A stretch of DNA of 64,000 bases from CAUZIZ01 sp965219855 (GTDB taxonomy: Bacteria > Acidobacteriota > UBA6911 > RPQK01 > JAJDTT01). The stretch spans positions 1-64,000 of the forward strand of contig CBDCOR010000010.1 of NCBI GenBank assembly GCA_965219855.1, written 5' to 3'. This document shows positions 35,243-44,236 of the stretch, one piece after another. Under the pieces are notes generated by a model that had not been told where the DNA came from, did no database searches, and saw only the letters and a program-made list of their open reading frames with translations. Every line of letters starts with the position of its first letter. The stretch's first letter is position 1. Made by a program: the position numbers and the translations under genes.

Positions 35243-35563
35243 CCGGCCAGTATATCATGCAAGCTTCAGCGAGCTGAGCACCCTGGACCTTAGGGTCTGT
35301 CAGGGAATAACCGAGGCATCTTGCTGGGGTCCCCAGGTTCGCTGGCTAGGCACGAGCGCCGCGCATTTTATGGAAGGAAGCGCTTAGAACGGGGAGCCCA
35401 TTCTGCGTGAATACCTTGGATGCTTTCCTTCCCTGGCTTTTGGGGTTGCCGATGAGATCAGGAACCCCCAGAATTACTTCGATTAGTCTTAAACCGTGTA
35501 TACGGACGAGTTGGGGTGGGAGCCTGCGTTTTTCGAAGTGCAGCTGAACTCCAGAGACCACTC
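35243..35563. other. non-coding spacer between ribA and the GGDEF gene
   Basis: The two genes are divergent and the promoters of both must be here. I saw no convincing gene, riboswitch fold or copy of the repeat families. A frame extension of the GGDEF gene upstream to a GTG at 35516 is possible but not supported. Confidence 0.5.
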
Positions 35564-37108
35564 ATGAAGGTTGGTTTCGAGGTTACTGAGCCAGGGGCAC
35601 GAGGGAAACGTCGGCGTGTTCTCTGGCTGCAGTGGGCGCTGCTGGCCGTGCTGGCCTATCTAACCCTTCTCGAGGACCCGATGCGGGGATTAGGGCTCGA
35701 CCACCTAGGCGTGATCGCCCTGGCTGGCGTCACTCTCCTGATTTCCTTCCTGCCCATCAAATACTTTGCCGCCTCGGGGCTGGACTTCGGTCTACTCCTT
35801 TGCAACCTCTCCGTTGCCGGAATCCCGGTCGTCCTCAAACCAGAAAGCGCTTCCGATCCCTCTTTCTTTCTGGTTGCGATCCTGGTAGTAGCTGTGGCCT
35901 CCCATCACTCGACAGCGGTGATTCTGGCCTTCTTATCTACGGCTGCCCTCTATGGCTGGGCCCTCCACGCTTCACAGCAGCCACAACCTGCACAGATGCT
36001 AGTGCAGCACCTCCCTTTCTTCTTCCTCATGAGCCTCTCCTACCTTCTTCTTCGGAGTCTTCTGCGGGAAGAGAGAGAGAAGCTTCAAGCCGAGTCGGTC
36101 TCCAGCATCGATCTCCCCGAGTTCGGGAAGGCCCTGGCCAACTCCCAGGACCTCGAGATTCTCTACACCCGGATTCCCCGCCTCATCAAGTCTGCGATGA
36201 AGGCCGATGCTTGCGAGTTGCTGACAGTTGAGGAAGGGCTCATTTCTCGCCGCATTCTCCAAAGCGCTTCCCGACCTGAGCTGCCTGAAATCGAGATAAG
36301 CCAGAGCATTCACATCAATAGCTTCCAGACATCCCAGGTGTACGTCGCCCATGACTTCGCACGGAATCCCGACTTCAACACGAAATCGGATTGCTCGGCA
36401 TACAAGTACTCCCAATACATGGCCAAATCCTGGAAAGATGGAGCTCACAGTTCCGGAGTCCTGGCTCTCTTCTCTAGAGAGCCCACCCCACCGATCGAGA
36501 GTCAGATGAAGAAGTTTCAGTTCCTCGTCGATCACTCGGTTCTGGCTCTGCAATATGTCGAGCTGCTAGAGCAAATGGAGCTCCAGGCGCGCACCGACGG
36601 ACTCACCGGAGTCGCCAACTACCGTCATTTCTACGAGAGGCTGGAAGAGGAGTTTTCCCGTACCCGCCGCCGCAACTACCACTTGAGCATTCTCATGATT
36701 GATGTCGACCAGTTCAAGCGACTCAACGACACCAAAGGCCACCCCCACGGCGATCAGATCCTTCGAGACCTGGCCAATCTGCTGGAGACGAACACTCGTC
36801 GGATGGATTTGGTGGCCCGCTGGGGCGGCGACGAGTTCTCCATCATCCTGCCGGAGACGAACTACGCCCAGACAAAAAGAACCTGTCAGAGAATCCTCGA
36901 CAACGTCCGGGAACTAGCGGGGACTTCCCTCCCTCACTTTTCAGTCAGCATAGGAAGCGCCACTTTTCCCCAGAACGGAAACACGCTTTCCTCTCTGCTC
37001 CAGTGTGCGGACCAGTCCCTCTATCAGGCCAAGTCCCAAAGCCGGGCTCGGGCCTGCCACTATTCCGAGCTGAAAGAAAGCCTTACTCGGGGGAGGACCA
37101 GCGCTTGA
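35564..37108 (+). CDS. membrane diguanylate cyclase with GAF-like domain
   Basis: This 514-residue protein from the ATG at 35564 is predicted to make cyclic di-GMP. The N-terminal about 170 residues hold five or six membrane helices. A GAF-like sensor domain follows (about residues 185-345, LPEFGKALANSQDLEILYTRIPR onward). The C-terminal GGDEF domain has RTDGLTGVANYRHF, IDVDQFKRLNDTKGHPHGD and the intact active site RWGGDEF. No RxxD inhibitory site is evident four residues before it. The gene overlaps ubiX at the 3' end, convergently. Confidence 0.92.
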   Translation: MKVGFEVTEPGARGKRRRVLWLQWALLAVLAYLTLLEDPMRGLGLDHLGVIALAGVTLLISFLPIKYFAASGLDFGLLLCNLSVAGIPVVLKPESASDPSFFLVAILVVAVASHHSTAVILAFLSTAALYGWALHASQQPQPAQMLVQHLPFFFLMSLSYLLLRSLLREEREKLQAESVSSIDLPEFGKALANSQDLEILYTRIPRLIKSAMKADACELLTVEEGLISRRILQSASRPELPEIEISQSIHINSFQTSQVYVAHDFARNPDFNTKSDCSAYKYSQYMAKSWKDGAHSSGVLALFSREPTPPIESQMKKFQFLVDHSVLALQYVELLEQMELQARTDGLTGVANYRHFYERLEEEFSRTRRRNYHLSILMIDVDQFKRLNDTKGHPHGDQILRDLANLLETNTRRMDLVARWGGDEFSIILPETNYAQTKRTCQRILDNVRELAGTSLPHFSVSIGSATFPQNGNTLSSLLQCADQSLYQAKSQSRARACHYSELKESLTRGRTSA

Positions 37109-37655
37109 CCTGCGCTAGATTGAGACCCAAGAGGTCGAGTGCACGCCCCACTCCGTGATCTACGATGTCCTGCGCAGACTTCGGGCGCTGGTAGAAAGAC
37201 GGTATGGGTGGGGCCACTGTCGCCCCCATTTCGGTGACCTCGACCATGCGCCGGAGATGACCTAGATGAAGGGGAGATTCGCGCACCAACAGGACGAGGG
37301 GACGCTTTTCCTTCAAAGTGACGTCCGCTGCCCGGGCCAGCAGATCTTTTGTGATCGAAGACGCGATACAGGCAAGCGTGTTGATGGAGCAAGGTGCGAC
37401 AATCATTCCCAGGGTCTGAAAAGATCCACTGGAGATGGCCGCCGCCATGTCCTCTCTCGGGTAGAAGACATCGGCCAGATCGTGCACCTGCTTCATCGTG
37501 TATTCCGTCTCGAGAGCAACGGTCCGCTCAACGGTTGCGGTACAGACCAGATGGGTCTCGACTTCCGGAACGTCGCGGAGCATTTCCAGAATCCGGATTC
37601 CATAGATCGGCGCGGAGGCCCCGGAGATACCTACTACCAACCGCTTCGGTTTCAT
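37083..37655 (-). CDS. ubiX: flavin prenyltransferase UbiX
   Basis: This 190-residue enzyme of the UbiX/Pad1 family joins a dimethylallyl group to FMN, making the prenylated cofactor of UbiD decarboxylases. Typical motifs are GISGASAPIYGIRIL, SGSFQTLGMIVAPCS, TKDLLARAADVTLKEKRPLVL and ESPLHLGHLRRM. No ubiD is in the window. The 3' end overlaps the GGDEF gene by about 26 bases on the opposite strand. Confidence 0.95.
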   Translation of the reverse strand: MKPKRLVVGISGASAPIYGIRILEMLRDVPEVETHLVCTATVERTVALETEYTMKQVHDLADVFYPREDMAAAISSGSFQTLGMIVAPCSINTLACIASSITKDLLARAADVTLKEKRPLVLLVRESPLHLGHLRRMVEVTEMGATVAPPIPSFYQRPKSAQDIVDHGVGRALDLLGLNLAQVKRWSSPE

Positions 37656-37763
37656 GCGCTCTGTTCCAGATCCCTGACCACGGGCGCATTCTATGAAGCC
37701 AACTCCAACCTGTCAACGAGCTAGGGTGGGGGCGACCGCGGCCCGGAATGATGGGAACCAGAT

Positions 37764-38447
37764 ATGACAGATGAGCATCGGGGCCTGCAGCATGAAATCG
37801 TCGAGTGCCAGATGTGCTCTCGCCTCGCCGTCTATCGTCAGCAGGTAGCAAGTAAGAAGAGACGGGCCTACGCGGATTGGGACTACTGGGGAAAACCAGT
37901 GCCGTCGCTGGGAAAGCCGGATGCTCCCCTGCTGATCGTGGGACTTGCCCCCGGCGCCCACGGTTCCAACCGGACAGGGCGTATGTTCACCGGCGATAAG
38001 AGTGGCGACCTGCTTTTCGACACCCTCTGGCGCTTCGGCTTCTGCAATCAGCCCTCCAGCCTGCACCGAGGAGATGGACTTAGGCTGAAGGAAGCCTACA
38101 TCACGGCCGCCATTCACTGCGTCCCTCCTCAGAACCTCCCCGCCACGGGCGAGCTGGCAAACTGCCGTCACTATCTGAGGAGAGAGTTGCAGCTACTGAC
38201 AGGCGTGAAAGTTGCGGTTGCGCTCGGAAGCGTCGGCTGGCGAAGCCTGCTTCTCGCGCTGCGAGAGCTGGGGCTCTCAGTACCCCGTCCGCTTCCAGTC
38301 TTCGGACACTTCACCTCTTGCGAGATCGCGGGCAGGATTACCTTGATTGGCTGCTACCACCCCAGCCAACAGAACACTCAAACCGGAAGATTGACACCGG
38401 AAATGTTTTCAGCTGTTTTCGCTAGAGCTCGAGAGCTTCTGGGTTAA
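37764..38447 (+). CDS. uracil-DNA glycosylase, family 5 (UdgB-type)
   Basis: This 227-residue base-excision glycosylase has the UDG-fold motifs GLAPGAHGSNRTGRMFTGD (motif 1, with no catalytic Asp/Asn at the usual place, as is known for family 5) and GCYHPSQQNTQTGRL (motif 2). Cysteines in the N-terminal CQMC and in HCVPP could be iron-sulfur ligands. It should remove uracil and related deaminated bases from DNA. Its stop codon is embedded in the first bases of a MITE-like repeat. Confidence 0.92.
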   Translation: MTDEHRGLQHEIVECQMCSRLAVYRQQVASKKRRAYADWDYWGKPVPSLGKPDAPLLIVGLAPGAHGSNRTGRMFTGDKSGDLLFDTLWRFGFCNQPSSLHRGDGLRLKEAYITAAIHCVPPQNLPATGELANCRHYLRRELQLLTGVKVAVALGSVGWRSLLLALRELGLSVPRPLPVFGHFTSCEIAGRITLIGCYHPSQQNTQTGRLTPEMFSAVFARARELLG

Positions 38448-38607
38448 CCCGGATTTCTCATCGCCCGTCGTAGCGAGGCGTCGCAAGCGCCGTCCTGGCA
38501 AGGCTTGCGACCGAGGCCTCAGCAGTCGTACTCGTTCAGTACGTCGAGGAGGCCGACCGAGCGTAACGCAGCCAGGGCGGGTGATTGCGGCGACGCAGTA
38601 GACTAGC

Positions 38608-40476
38608 CCCAAAAGAAGTAGATGAAAGTGGACTAAACCACATGTAAACACCTGAAATGCCAGACCTGACGGGTATTCTGGGGTTGTCAAAGAAACTTCA
38701 GAACAAGCCGAAAGGAGGCATTTCAGGTGAATAAAAAGGATAGCGCAATCATCCGCAAACGGGAAGCAGAGGTTGCTCAGCGATTGAGCCCCAGCTGGAA
38801 CGGTCAAGACCCGAAACCGGTGCTCTCGCCCGAGGTCATCAGCTACGAGGTCTCGGAGAAAACGGGTGCGGTCAGTTACGGTGGTCTGGGGCTGCTGCAG
38901 CAGGTGGTGAAGTGGAGTGGGCTGGGGAAAGCCATTGACCAGGCGGTGACGCTGCTCAAACGCCACCAACCGTACCACGAATCGGACCACGTCCTGAGCC
39001 TGATCTACAACGTGGCCACGGGCGGGACCCGCTATCAGGATATTGAACTGCGACGTCAGAGTGTGAGTTTCCTGGAGGCGGTGGGAGCCGAGAAGATCCC
39101 CGCCCCCAGCACGGCCGGAGACTTTGTGCGCCGCTTTGACGCGCCCGACGTGGTGGATCTGATGGAAGCCGTCAATGCCAGCCGCCTCAAGGTCTGGGCC
39201 CAACAACCGGCCCGTTTCTTCCAACGGGCGGAGATCGACGTGGATGGGACGATGGCCCCCACGAGCGGCGAATGCAAGGAAGGGATGGAGATCAGCTACG
39301 ACGGGCAGTGGGGCTATGCGCCGCTGATCGTGACGCTGGCCAATACGGGAGAGGTGCTCTATGCGGTCAACCGCTCGGGCAACCGTCCCTCTCATGAGGG
39401 AGCGGCCGAATGGCTGGATCGGAGTATCGAGCTGGTTCGAGAGGCGGGTTTTCGGAAGGTGCGCCTGCGCGGGGACACGGATTTTTCGCTGACGGCTCAT
39501 TTTGACCGTTGGACGGAGGCGGGCGTGGAGTTTGACTTCGGGATCGACGCCCATCCGAGCTTCGTCAAGTGGGCGGAGGCGTTGCCAGAAGCGAGATGGA
39601 AAGAGCTGGGGCGCCCCAGCCAGGGGAAAGGAAAAGGGAAGAAGCGGCGCCAGCGGCGGGACAAAGTGAAGCCGGAGATTGTCAAGAGACGCGGGTTCAA
39701 GACGCTGACGCTGGAACGGGAAGAGATCGCGGAGATCGACTACCGTCCGAGCAAAGCGAAGCGAACCTATCGGATGGTGATCTTGCGCAAGACGATCCTG
39801 GTCGAGAAAGGCCAGAAGCGGCTGCTGCCGCAGACGCGCTACCACTTTTATGTCACCAATATCTCGGCCAGAACGTTGGGAACGGCGGGAGTCGTACGGG
39901 AAAACAACCGGCGCTGCAACCAGGAGAACGTCATTGAACAACTCAAGAACGGAGTCGAGGCCCTGCGGATGCCCTCGGATACGCTGGTAGCCAACTGGGC
40001 CTATCTGGTGATTGCGGCTCAAGCCTGGAATCTGAAGGCCTGGATGGGGTTGGTGCTGCCGGCGCGACTGCAAGCCCGAGAGCTGGTGAAGATGGAGTAT
40101 CGCCGTTTCCTGCGAGAGGTCATTGAAATGCCCTGCCAGATTTTGCGCAGGGGCCGACAGTTGGTCTATCGGCTGCTGGATGTCAATGGTTGGAGCCGTC
40201 TTCTCTTGGAAGGCAGTAAGTGGTTGAAACACCGGCCAGCTACCTGAAACTGAAAGGAGATAAAGTAGCTCCGAGGGTCGCCAGAGCTGGGGCGAGGTGT
40301 CTCTACAAACGCCCCCCAAGAGGGCAGAATCGTTTTCCCTGAGCGATCGGCGTGGAGGACAGCTGAACACGTGCCTGTTCTGAGTGACTTCGCGCCGAAA
40401 TTTAGAATTTAGGTCTCCAAAATGGCTCCTCGGAGCCGACAAAGGGGTCTATTTTCGAACTTGCGCTTATTTTGGG
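38608..40476 (+). mobile_element. IS1380-family element, copy 2
   Basis: 1869 bp from CCCAAAAGAAG to GCGCTTATTTTGGG, flanked by a 6-bp direct repeat ACTAGC (38602-38607 and 40477-40482). It is inserted in a MITE-like repeat, not a gene. It is nearly identical to the copies at 12692 and 44237 but in opposite orientation. Confidence 0.95.
38727..40247 (+). CDS. IS1380-family transposase (copy 2)
   Basis: This 506-residue DDE transposase has the same sequence as copy 1, including DVDGTMAP, LRGDTDFSL and NQENVIEQL. The GTG start at 38727 follows AAAGGAGGC by several bases. It is intact and probably functional. Its element lies in a repeat and disrupts no gene. Confidence 0.95.
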   Translation: MNKKDSAIIRKREAEVAQRLSPSWNGQDPKPVLSPEVISYEVSEKTGAVSYGGLGLLQQVVKWSGLGKAIDQAVTLLKRHQPYHESDHVLSLIYNVATGGTRYQDIELRRQSVSFLEAVGAEKIPAPSTAGDFVRRFDAPDVVDLMEAVNASRLKVWAQQPARFFQRAEIDVDGTMAPTSGECKEGMEISYDGQWGYAPLIVTLANTGEVLYAVNRSGNRPSHEGAAEWLDRSIELVREAGFRKVRLRGDTDFSLTAHFDRWTEAGVEFDFGIDAHPSFVKWAEALPEARWKELGRPSQGKGKGKKRRQRRDKVKPEIVKRRGFKTLTLEREEIAEIDYRPSKAKRTYRMVILRKTILVEKGQKRLLPQTRYHFYVTNISARTLGTAGVVRENNRRCNQENVIEQLKNGVEALRMPSDTLVANWAYLVIAAQAWNLKAWMGLVLPARLQARELVKMEYRRFLREVIEMPCQILRRGRQLVYRLLDVNGWSRLLLEGSKWLKHRPAT

Positions 40477-40568
40477 ACTAGCGATGAGAAATGCGGGTTA
40501 AGGGTTCGTTCGAAATCCTCAACGTAGGCTTGGCTATGCCTGCGGTCTGGGATCTGATGTCTTGGGAC

Positions 40569-40862
40569 TTATTCCCCCCGGATCTCTTCGATCTTCTTTT
40601 CCATGCGCTCGGTGAGACGCCTTCTTTCGTCGGCGACCTGGGCTCGGAACTTCTCGACCTCTTCGAAAGCCCCTGACTCAACGGCTTGCTTCAACCTGGA
40701 CTCGGCACTGATTTCGGCCTCGGCGATCCGAGCTTGGTACTTACGTCGGATCTCGGCGATAGCCTCTTTCTGCTCCTCGGTCAACTGAGCAACGGTAAAC
40801 TCCTCCTGCTGCTCCAGCTTCTCCAGGGTAACTTCCCAAACAGACTTGAGCTCATCAGCCAT
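40569..40862 (-). CDS. small coiled-coil hypothetical protein
   Basis: This 97-residue, highly charged protein (MADELKSVWEVTLEKLEQQEEF...ERRRLTERMEKKIEEIRGE) is almost wholly helical with a heptad pattern from about residue 25 to the end. There is no signal or membrane segment. I do not recognise a family. It is downstream of ilvB on the same strand, 91 bp from its stop, and could share its transcript. The start ATG at 40862 follows GGAGAG. Confidence 0.65.
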   Translation of the reverse strand: MADELKSVWEVTLEKLEQQEEFTVAQLTEEQKEAIAEIRRKYQARIAEAEISAESRLKQAVESGAFEEVEKFRAQVADERRRLTERMEKKIEEIRGE

Positions 40863-40953
40863 GGTTATCTCTCCAATTCTAAATGACCCAAACGGGATCA
40901 GCGATATTAAGCTCTGAGGGGAGCGCCCGCCAAAGCACGAGTGGAACTAAACT

Positions 40954-42705
40954 CTATTCTTCTTCGTAGATCGTATCGGCGAAAGTTCGACCCGAAGGAA
41001 TCATCGGCAAGACATGTTCCGTAAAGGGGATGACAACGTCCAGAAGATAGGGCTCTTCAGAAGCCAGCATCTCGTCGAGAGCATCGGAGACTTCGTGTCT
41101 CTTCGTGATCCTCGCTGCAGAGACACCGAAACCCGCGGCCAGACCGACGAAATCAGGATAGATATTCTCCGAATCGTGGGGATCGCCGATGAAGGTGTGG
41201 GCCCGATTGCTGGAATAGAAGCGGTCCTCCCACTGAACAACCATTCCCAGGTGCTGGTTGTTCAGCACCAGAGCCTTGACCGGAATCGATTCAGAGTAGG
41301 CCGTCGCCAGTTCCTGAATATTCATGATGAAGCTGCCATCGCCATCGATGTCGATGACCGGCCAGTCAGGACAGCCCAGCTTGGCGCCGAGCGCAGCCGG
41401 ATATCCGAAGCCCATGGCCCCCAAGCCGGCCGAGGTGATCATGGTGCGAGGGTAGAAGAACTTAAAAAACTGCGCGGTCCACATCTGGTGTTGCCCCACA
41501 CCGGTCGTAATAATTGCCTTCCCCTGCGTCTTTTCAGAGAGCAGCTGCAGAAGGTACTGGGGCATGATGCTGTCTCCCCCATCGCGGTATCGGAAGGGCT
41601 TCTCCCGTTTGACGTTCCGGAGCTCGTTGATCCAGATTGAGTAATCGCTGGAACCCAAATCCATCTCGTTCAATCGGGCTAGGAGGGTTCGAACATCGCT
41701 AGTAACGGGAACGTGAGCCTTCTTGATCTTATTGATCTCGGAGGCATCGATGTCGACATGGACGATGGTGCCGTGTTTGGCGAATTCCTCGGCCTTGCCA
41801 GTGACTCGATCATCAAAGCGCACCCCCAGAGCCAGTAGAAGATCTGCGCTGTTGATCGCGTAGTTGGCATAAACGGCTCCATGCATCCCCAGCATGTCGA
41901 AGCAGAGAGGATGATCGGCGGGAAAGCCTCCCAGACCCAACACCGTCATGACGACGGGTATCCCCGTCTTCTCGACGAACTGGAACAATTCCTTGGAGGC
42001 ATTGCCCGCGATAATCCCGTTACCCGCATAGATAACCGGCTTCTTCGCGCCCTTGATCACTGCGGCTATCTGGAGCAACTCCCGTTCCCGCGGGATCAAC
42101 TGGGGCCTGTAGCTGCGGCGATTCACCTGGGTGGGCCACTGGGGCACACACTCGGCTTGCTGCACGTCTTTGGGAATGTCCACCAACACCGGACCGGGTC
42201 GCCCAGTCGCGGCGATATAGAAGGCCTCCTTGATGATGTAGGGCAAGTCTTGCACTCGTTGCACCAGATAGTTGTGCTTGGTGATGGGCCGAGTGATGCC
42301 CACGACATCGGTCTCTTGAAAGGCATCCTTACCAATCATGGCCTGCGGGACTTGACCCGTGATAGCCACCAACGGAACCGAGTCCAGCTTGGCGTCCGCT
42401 ATGCCGGTCACCAGGTTGGTAGCGCCTGGACCTGAGGTCGCCAGAGCCACTCCCACCTTGCCACTGGCCTTGGCGTAACCCTCTGCCATGAAGATTGCGC
42501 CTTGTTCGTGACGGGGCAGAATGACCCGAATGGATCTTTCCACCCCACAACGCGTCAAGGACTGGTGGATCTCCATCGAAGCCCCTCCGGGATAACCGAA
42601 GACAACCTCGACATTCTCCCGAGTCAGAGCCTCGACCAGGATGTCAGATCCGGACAAAACACCCACTTGCTCTTCTGGTGACGCAGGAGAAACCTGAACC
42701 GTCAT
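40954..42705 (-). CDS. ilvB: acetolactate synthase large subunit
   Basis: This 583-residue thiamine-diphosphate and FAD enzyme makes acetolactate/acetohydroxybutyrate for valine, leucine and isoleucine. It has VVFGYPGGASMEIHQ, the catalytic glutamate in LPRHEQGA, SGPGATNLVTGIADA and the ThDP site IDIDGDGSFIMNIQELATA...NNQHLGMV. No regulatory subunit ilvN or other ilv gene is adjacent, which is uncommon; the neighbour on the 5' side is an ISNCY element whose end lies about 115 bp upstream. Promoter and any attenuator must fit in that gap. Confidence 0.96.
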   Translation of the reverse strand: MTVQVSPASPEEQVGVLSGSDILVEALTRENVEVVFGYPGGASMEIHQSLTRCGVERSIRVILPRHEQGAIFMAEGYAKASGKVGVALATSGPGATNLVTGIADAKLDSVPLVAITGQVPQAMIGKDAFQETDVVGITRPITKHNYLVQRVQDLPYIIKEAFYIAATGRPGPVLVDIPKDVQQAECVPQWPTQVNRRSYRPQLIPRERELLQIAAVIKGAKKPVIYAGNGIIAGNASKELFQFVEKTGIPVVMTVLGLGGFPADHPLCFDMLGMHGAVYANYAINSADLLLALGVRFDDRVTGKAEEFAKHGTIVHVDIDASEINKIKKAHVPVTSDVRTLLARLNEMDLGSSDYSIWINELRNVKREKPFRYRDGGDSIMPQYLLQLLSEKTQGKAIITTGVGQHQMWTAQFFKFFYPRTMITSAGLGAMGFGYPAALGAKLGCPDWPVIDIDGDGSFIMNIQELATAYSESIPVKALVLNNQHLGMVVQWEDRFYSSNRAHTFIGDPHDSENIYPDFVGLAAGFGVSAARITKRHEVSDALDEMLASEEPYLLDVVIPFTEHVLPMIPSGRTFADTIYEEE

Positions 42706-44236
42706 AAGCTACTTCCCTTCCGGCACCCGCACAGCGGTGGGGGATCCGGACAAAATGCCTTCAAGAGACCGCGATTGTACCACGTGACCGTATTTGGGAG
42801 GTGTGGCGCCTAGCTTAGCTAGTGCCCGTCCGAAAACCGGGGTTTTCAGAACTGTAATCTGTTGAATCGTAAACACTTATTATACTTGAGACTGCTGACA
42901 GACCGGCTCGACCCAGCTCGATCCAGAGCAAGGACCCTCGAGCGAGGGCACGCGGGCCAAAAAGCAGCGGTTCGGCGCAGACCTCTCCCCGAGTCGGAGC
43001 CACAAGGCAGTACGGTCAGCCACAAAAGGCTACAACAGGAGTCGGGCCAGGACGACCAGGTTATAGGTCAGGACGCTGGCATGGACGTAGCTTTGAAAGT
43101 GAGGCCAGCCTTTCCAGCTACAGCGGTGGAGACCGAAGGTGTGCTTGAGGGTCCCAATGCACCCCTCAATCCCGGCGCGGAAGCGTTTGAGTTGTTTGTA
43201 GACCCAACTGGAACGCACCATGCTCTCAACCGTCAACCCACACTTTTTGGAAAAGGCCACATCCTGTACCCCCTGCTCTTTGGCCCAGCGCAGGTTGGCA
43301 GCCGAGGCAAAACCACCATCCCAGGCGCTCTGGCGGGGGACCTTCCCGTACAGCTGTCGATGCCGCTCTAAGAAGGGTTGCACATAGTTGCTGTCGGCCG
43401 GATTCCCCCGTTCCACCACACAATCCAGGATCAGCGACGAGGCGCCCGTGCTGACAAACACCTTGTGGCCGAAGACCGTTTCCCGAGGGCTCTTCTTGAT
43501 AATATCGGTGTGCTCTTCGAAGAGGGAACAGATCTTCTCCTGGGCCGCGACGGCCTCGCCCGAAAGGACCCGTCGTTGAGTCTGCTCGATGACTTTGTGC
43601 AACAGCCCCAGATAGTGGGCCAGTTGCGCCGCCACGGCCAGACTGAGGGGATCGCTCCACTGCGCGGAAGCTGCCAGCGCCTGCTCGGCATAGTGAGCCG
43701 TCTTGGACGCCACTTTGATCAGATCGCGGTAACTGTCCAGGCGCTTCTTGCCGCGGCGGTTGCGGATGTTCAGGACGCGCCGCTTGGCCCGCCGCGTATG
43801 ATCGACGAAGCCGATCCCTTCCCGCTCCCGCAGCCGCCCCAGCCACTGGGTCACGACTCGAATGCCGTCGTACAACAGCTCACTGTCGAGCGGATAGTGG
43901 ATGTTCGTCTCGACCGCCGTGGCATCGACCCGAATCCGTTGGCCTTTTTCCAGACCCCGAGCCTGCGCCCAGAGCACCAAGTGGTCGTTGATCGCCTTCC
44001 AAGTCCCCGGCTCAATCTTCCCCAGGTTCTCCGCCAGGGTGGCTTTGCTGATCGACGCCCCATAGGGCAAGCGACAGAACCTCTGACAGCTTTGCGAATC
44101 CACCAGATGAAACTCCAGCTTGCGATAGCTGAACTGATGCAGCTGTTTGATGACGGCGCAACGCAGCACCTGCTCGGCCGTCAAACCGGGGGCGCCAACA
44201 CCGGAATCGACCCTGTCAGAGAGATCTTGTACTAAT

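Larger units (their letters stand above)
38444..40501. mobile_element. MITE-like repeat copy c, split by IS1380 copy 2
   Basis: The left part 38444-38607 begins TTAACCCGGATTTCTCATCG. The right part 40477-40501 ends GATGAGAAATGCGGGTTAA, its inverted repeat. Removing the IS1380 element and one ACTAGC restores a repeat of about 180 bp matching 23307-23502 and 25450-25645. The first bases overlap the stop codon of the glycosylase gene. Confidence 0.88.

Noticed and set aside
35243..35515. FMN riboswitch upstream of ribA
   Set aside because: I could not find the conserved FMN-aptamer segments in the leader on the minus strand.
42706..42820. Attenuator or T-box leader before ilvB
   Set aside because: The space between the start codon and the IS end is short and I saw no specifier or antiterminator sequence.
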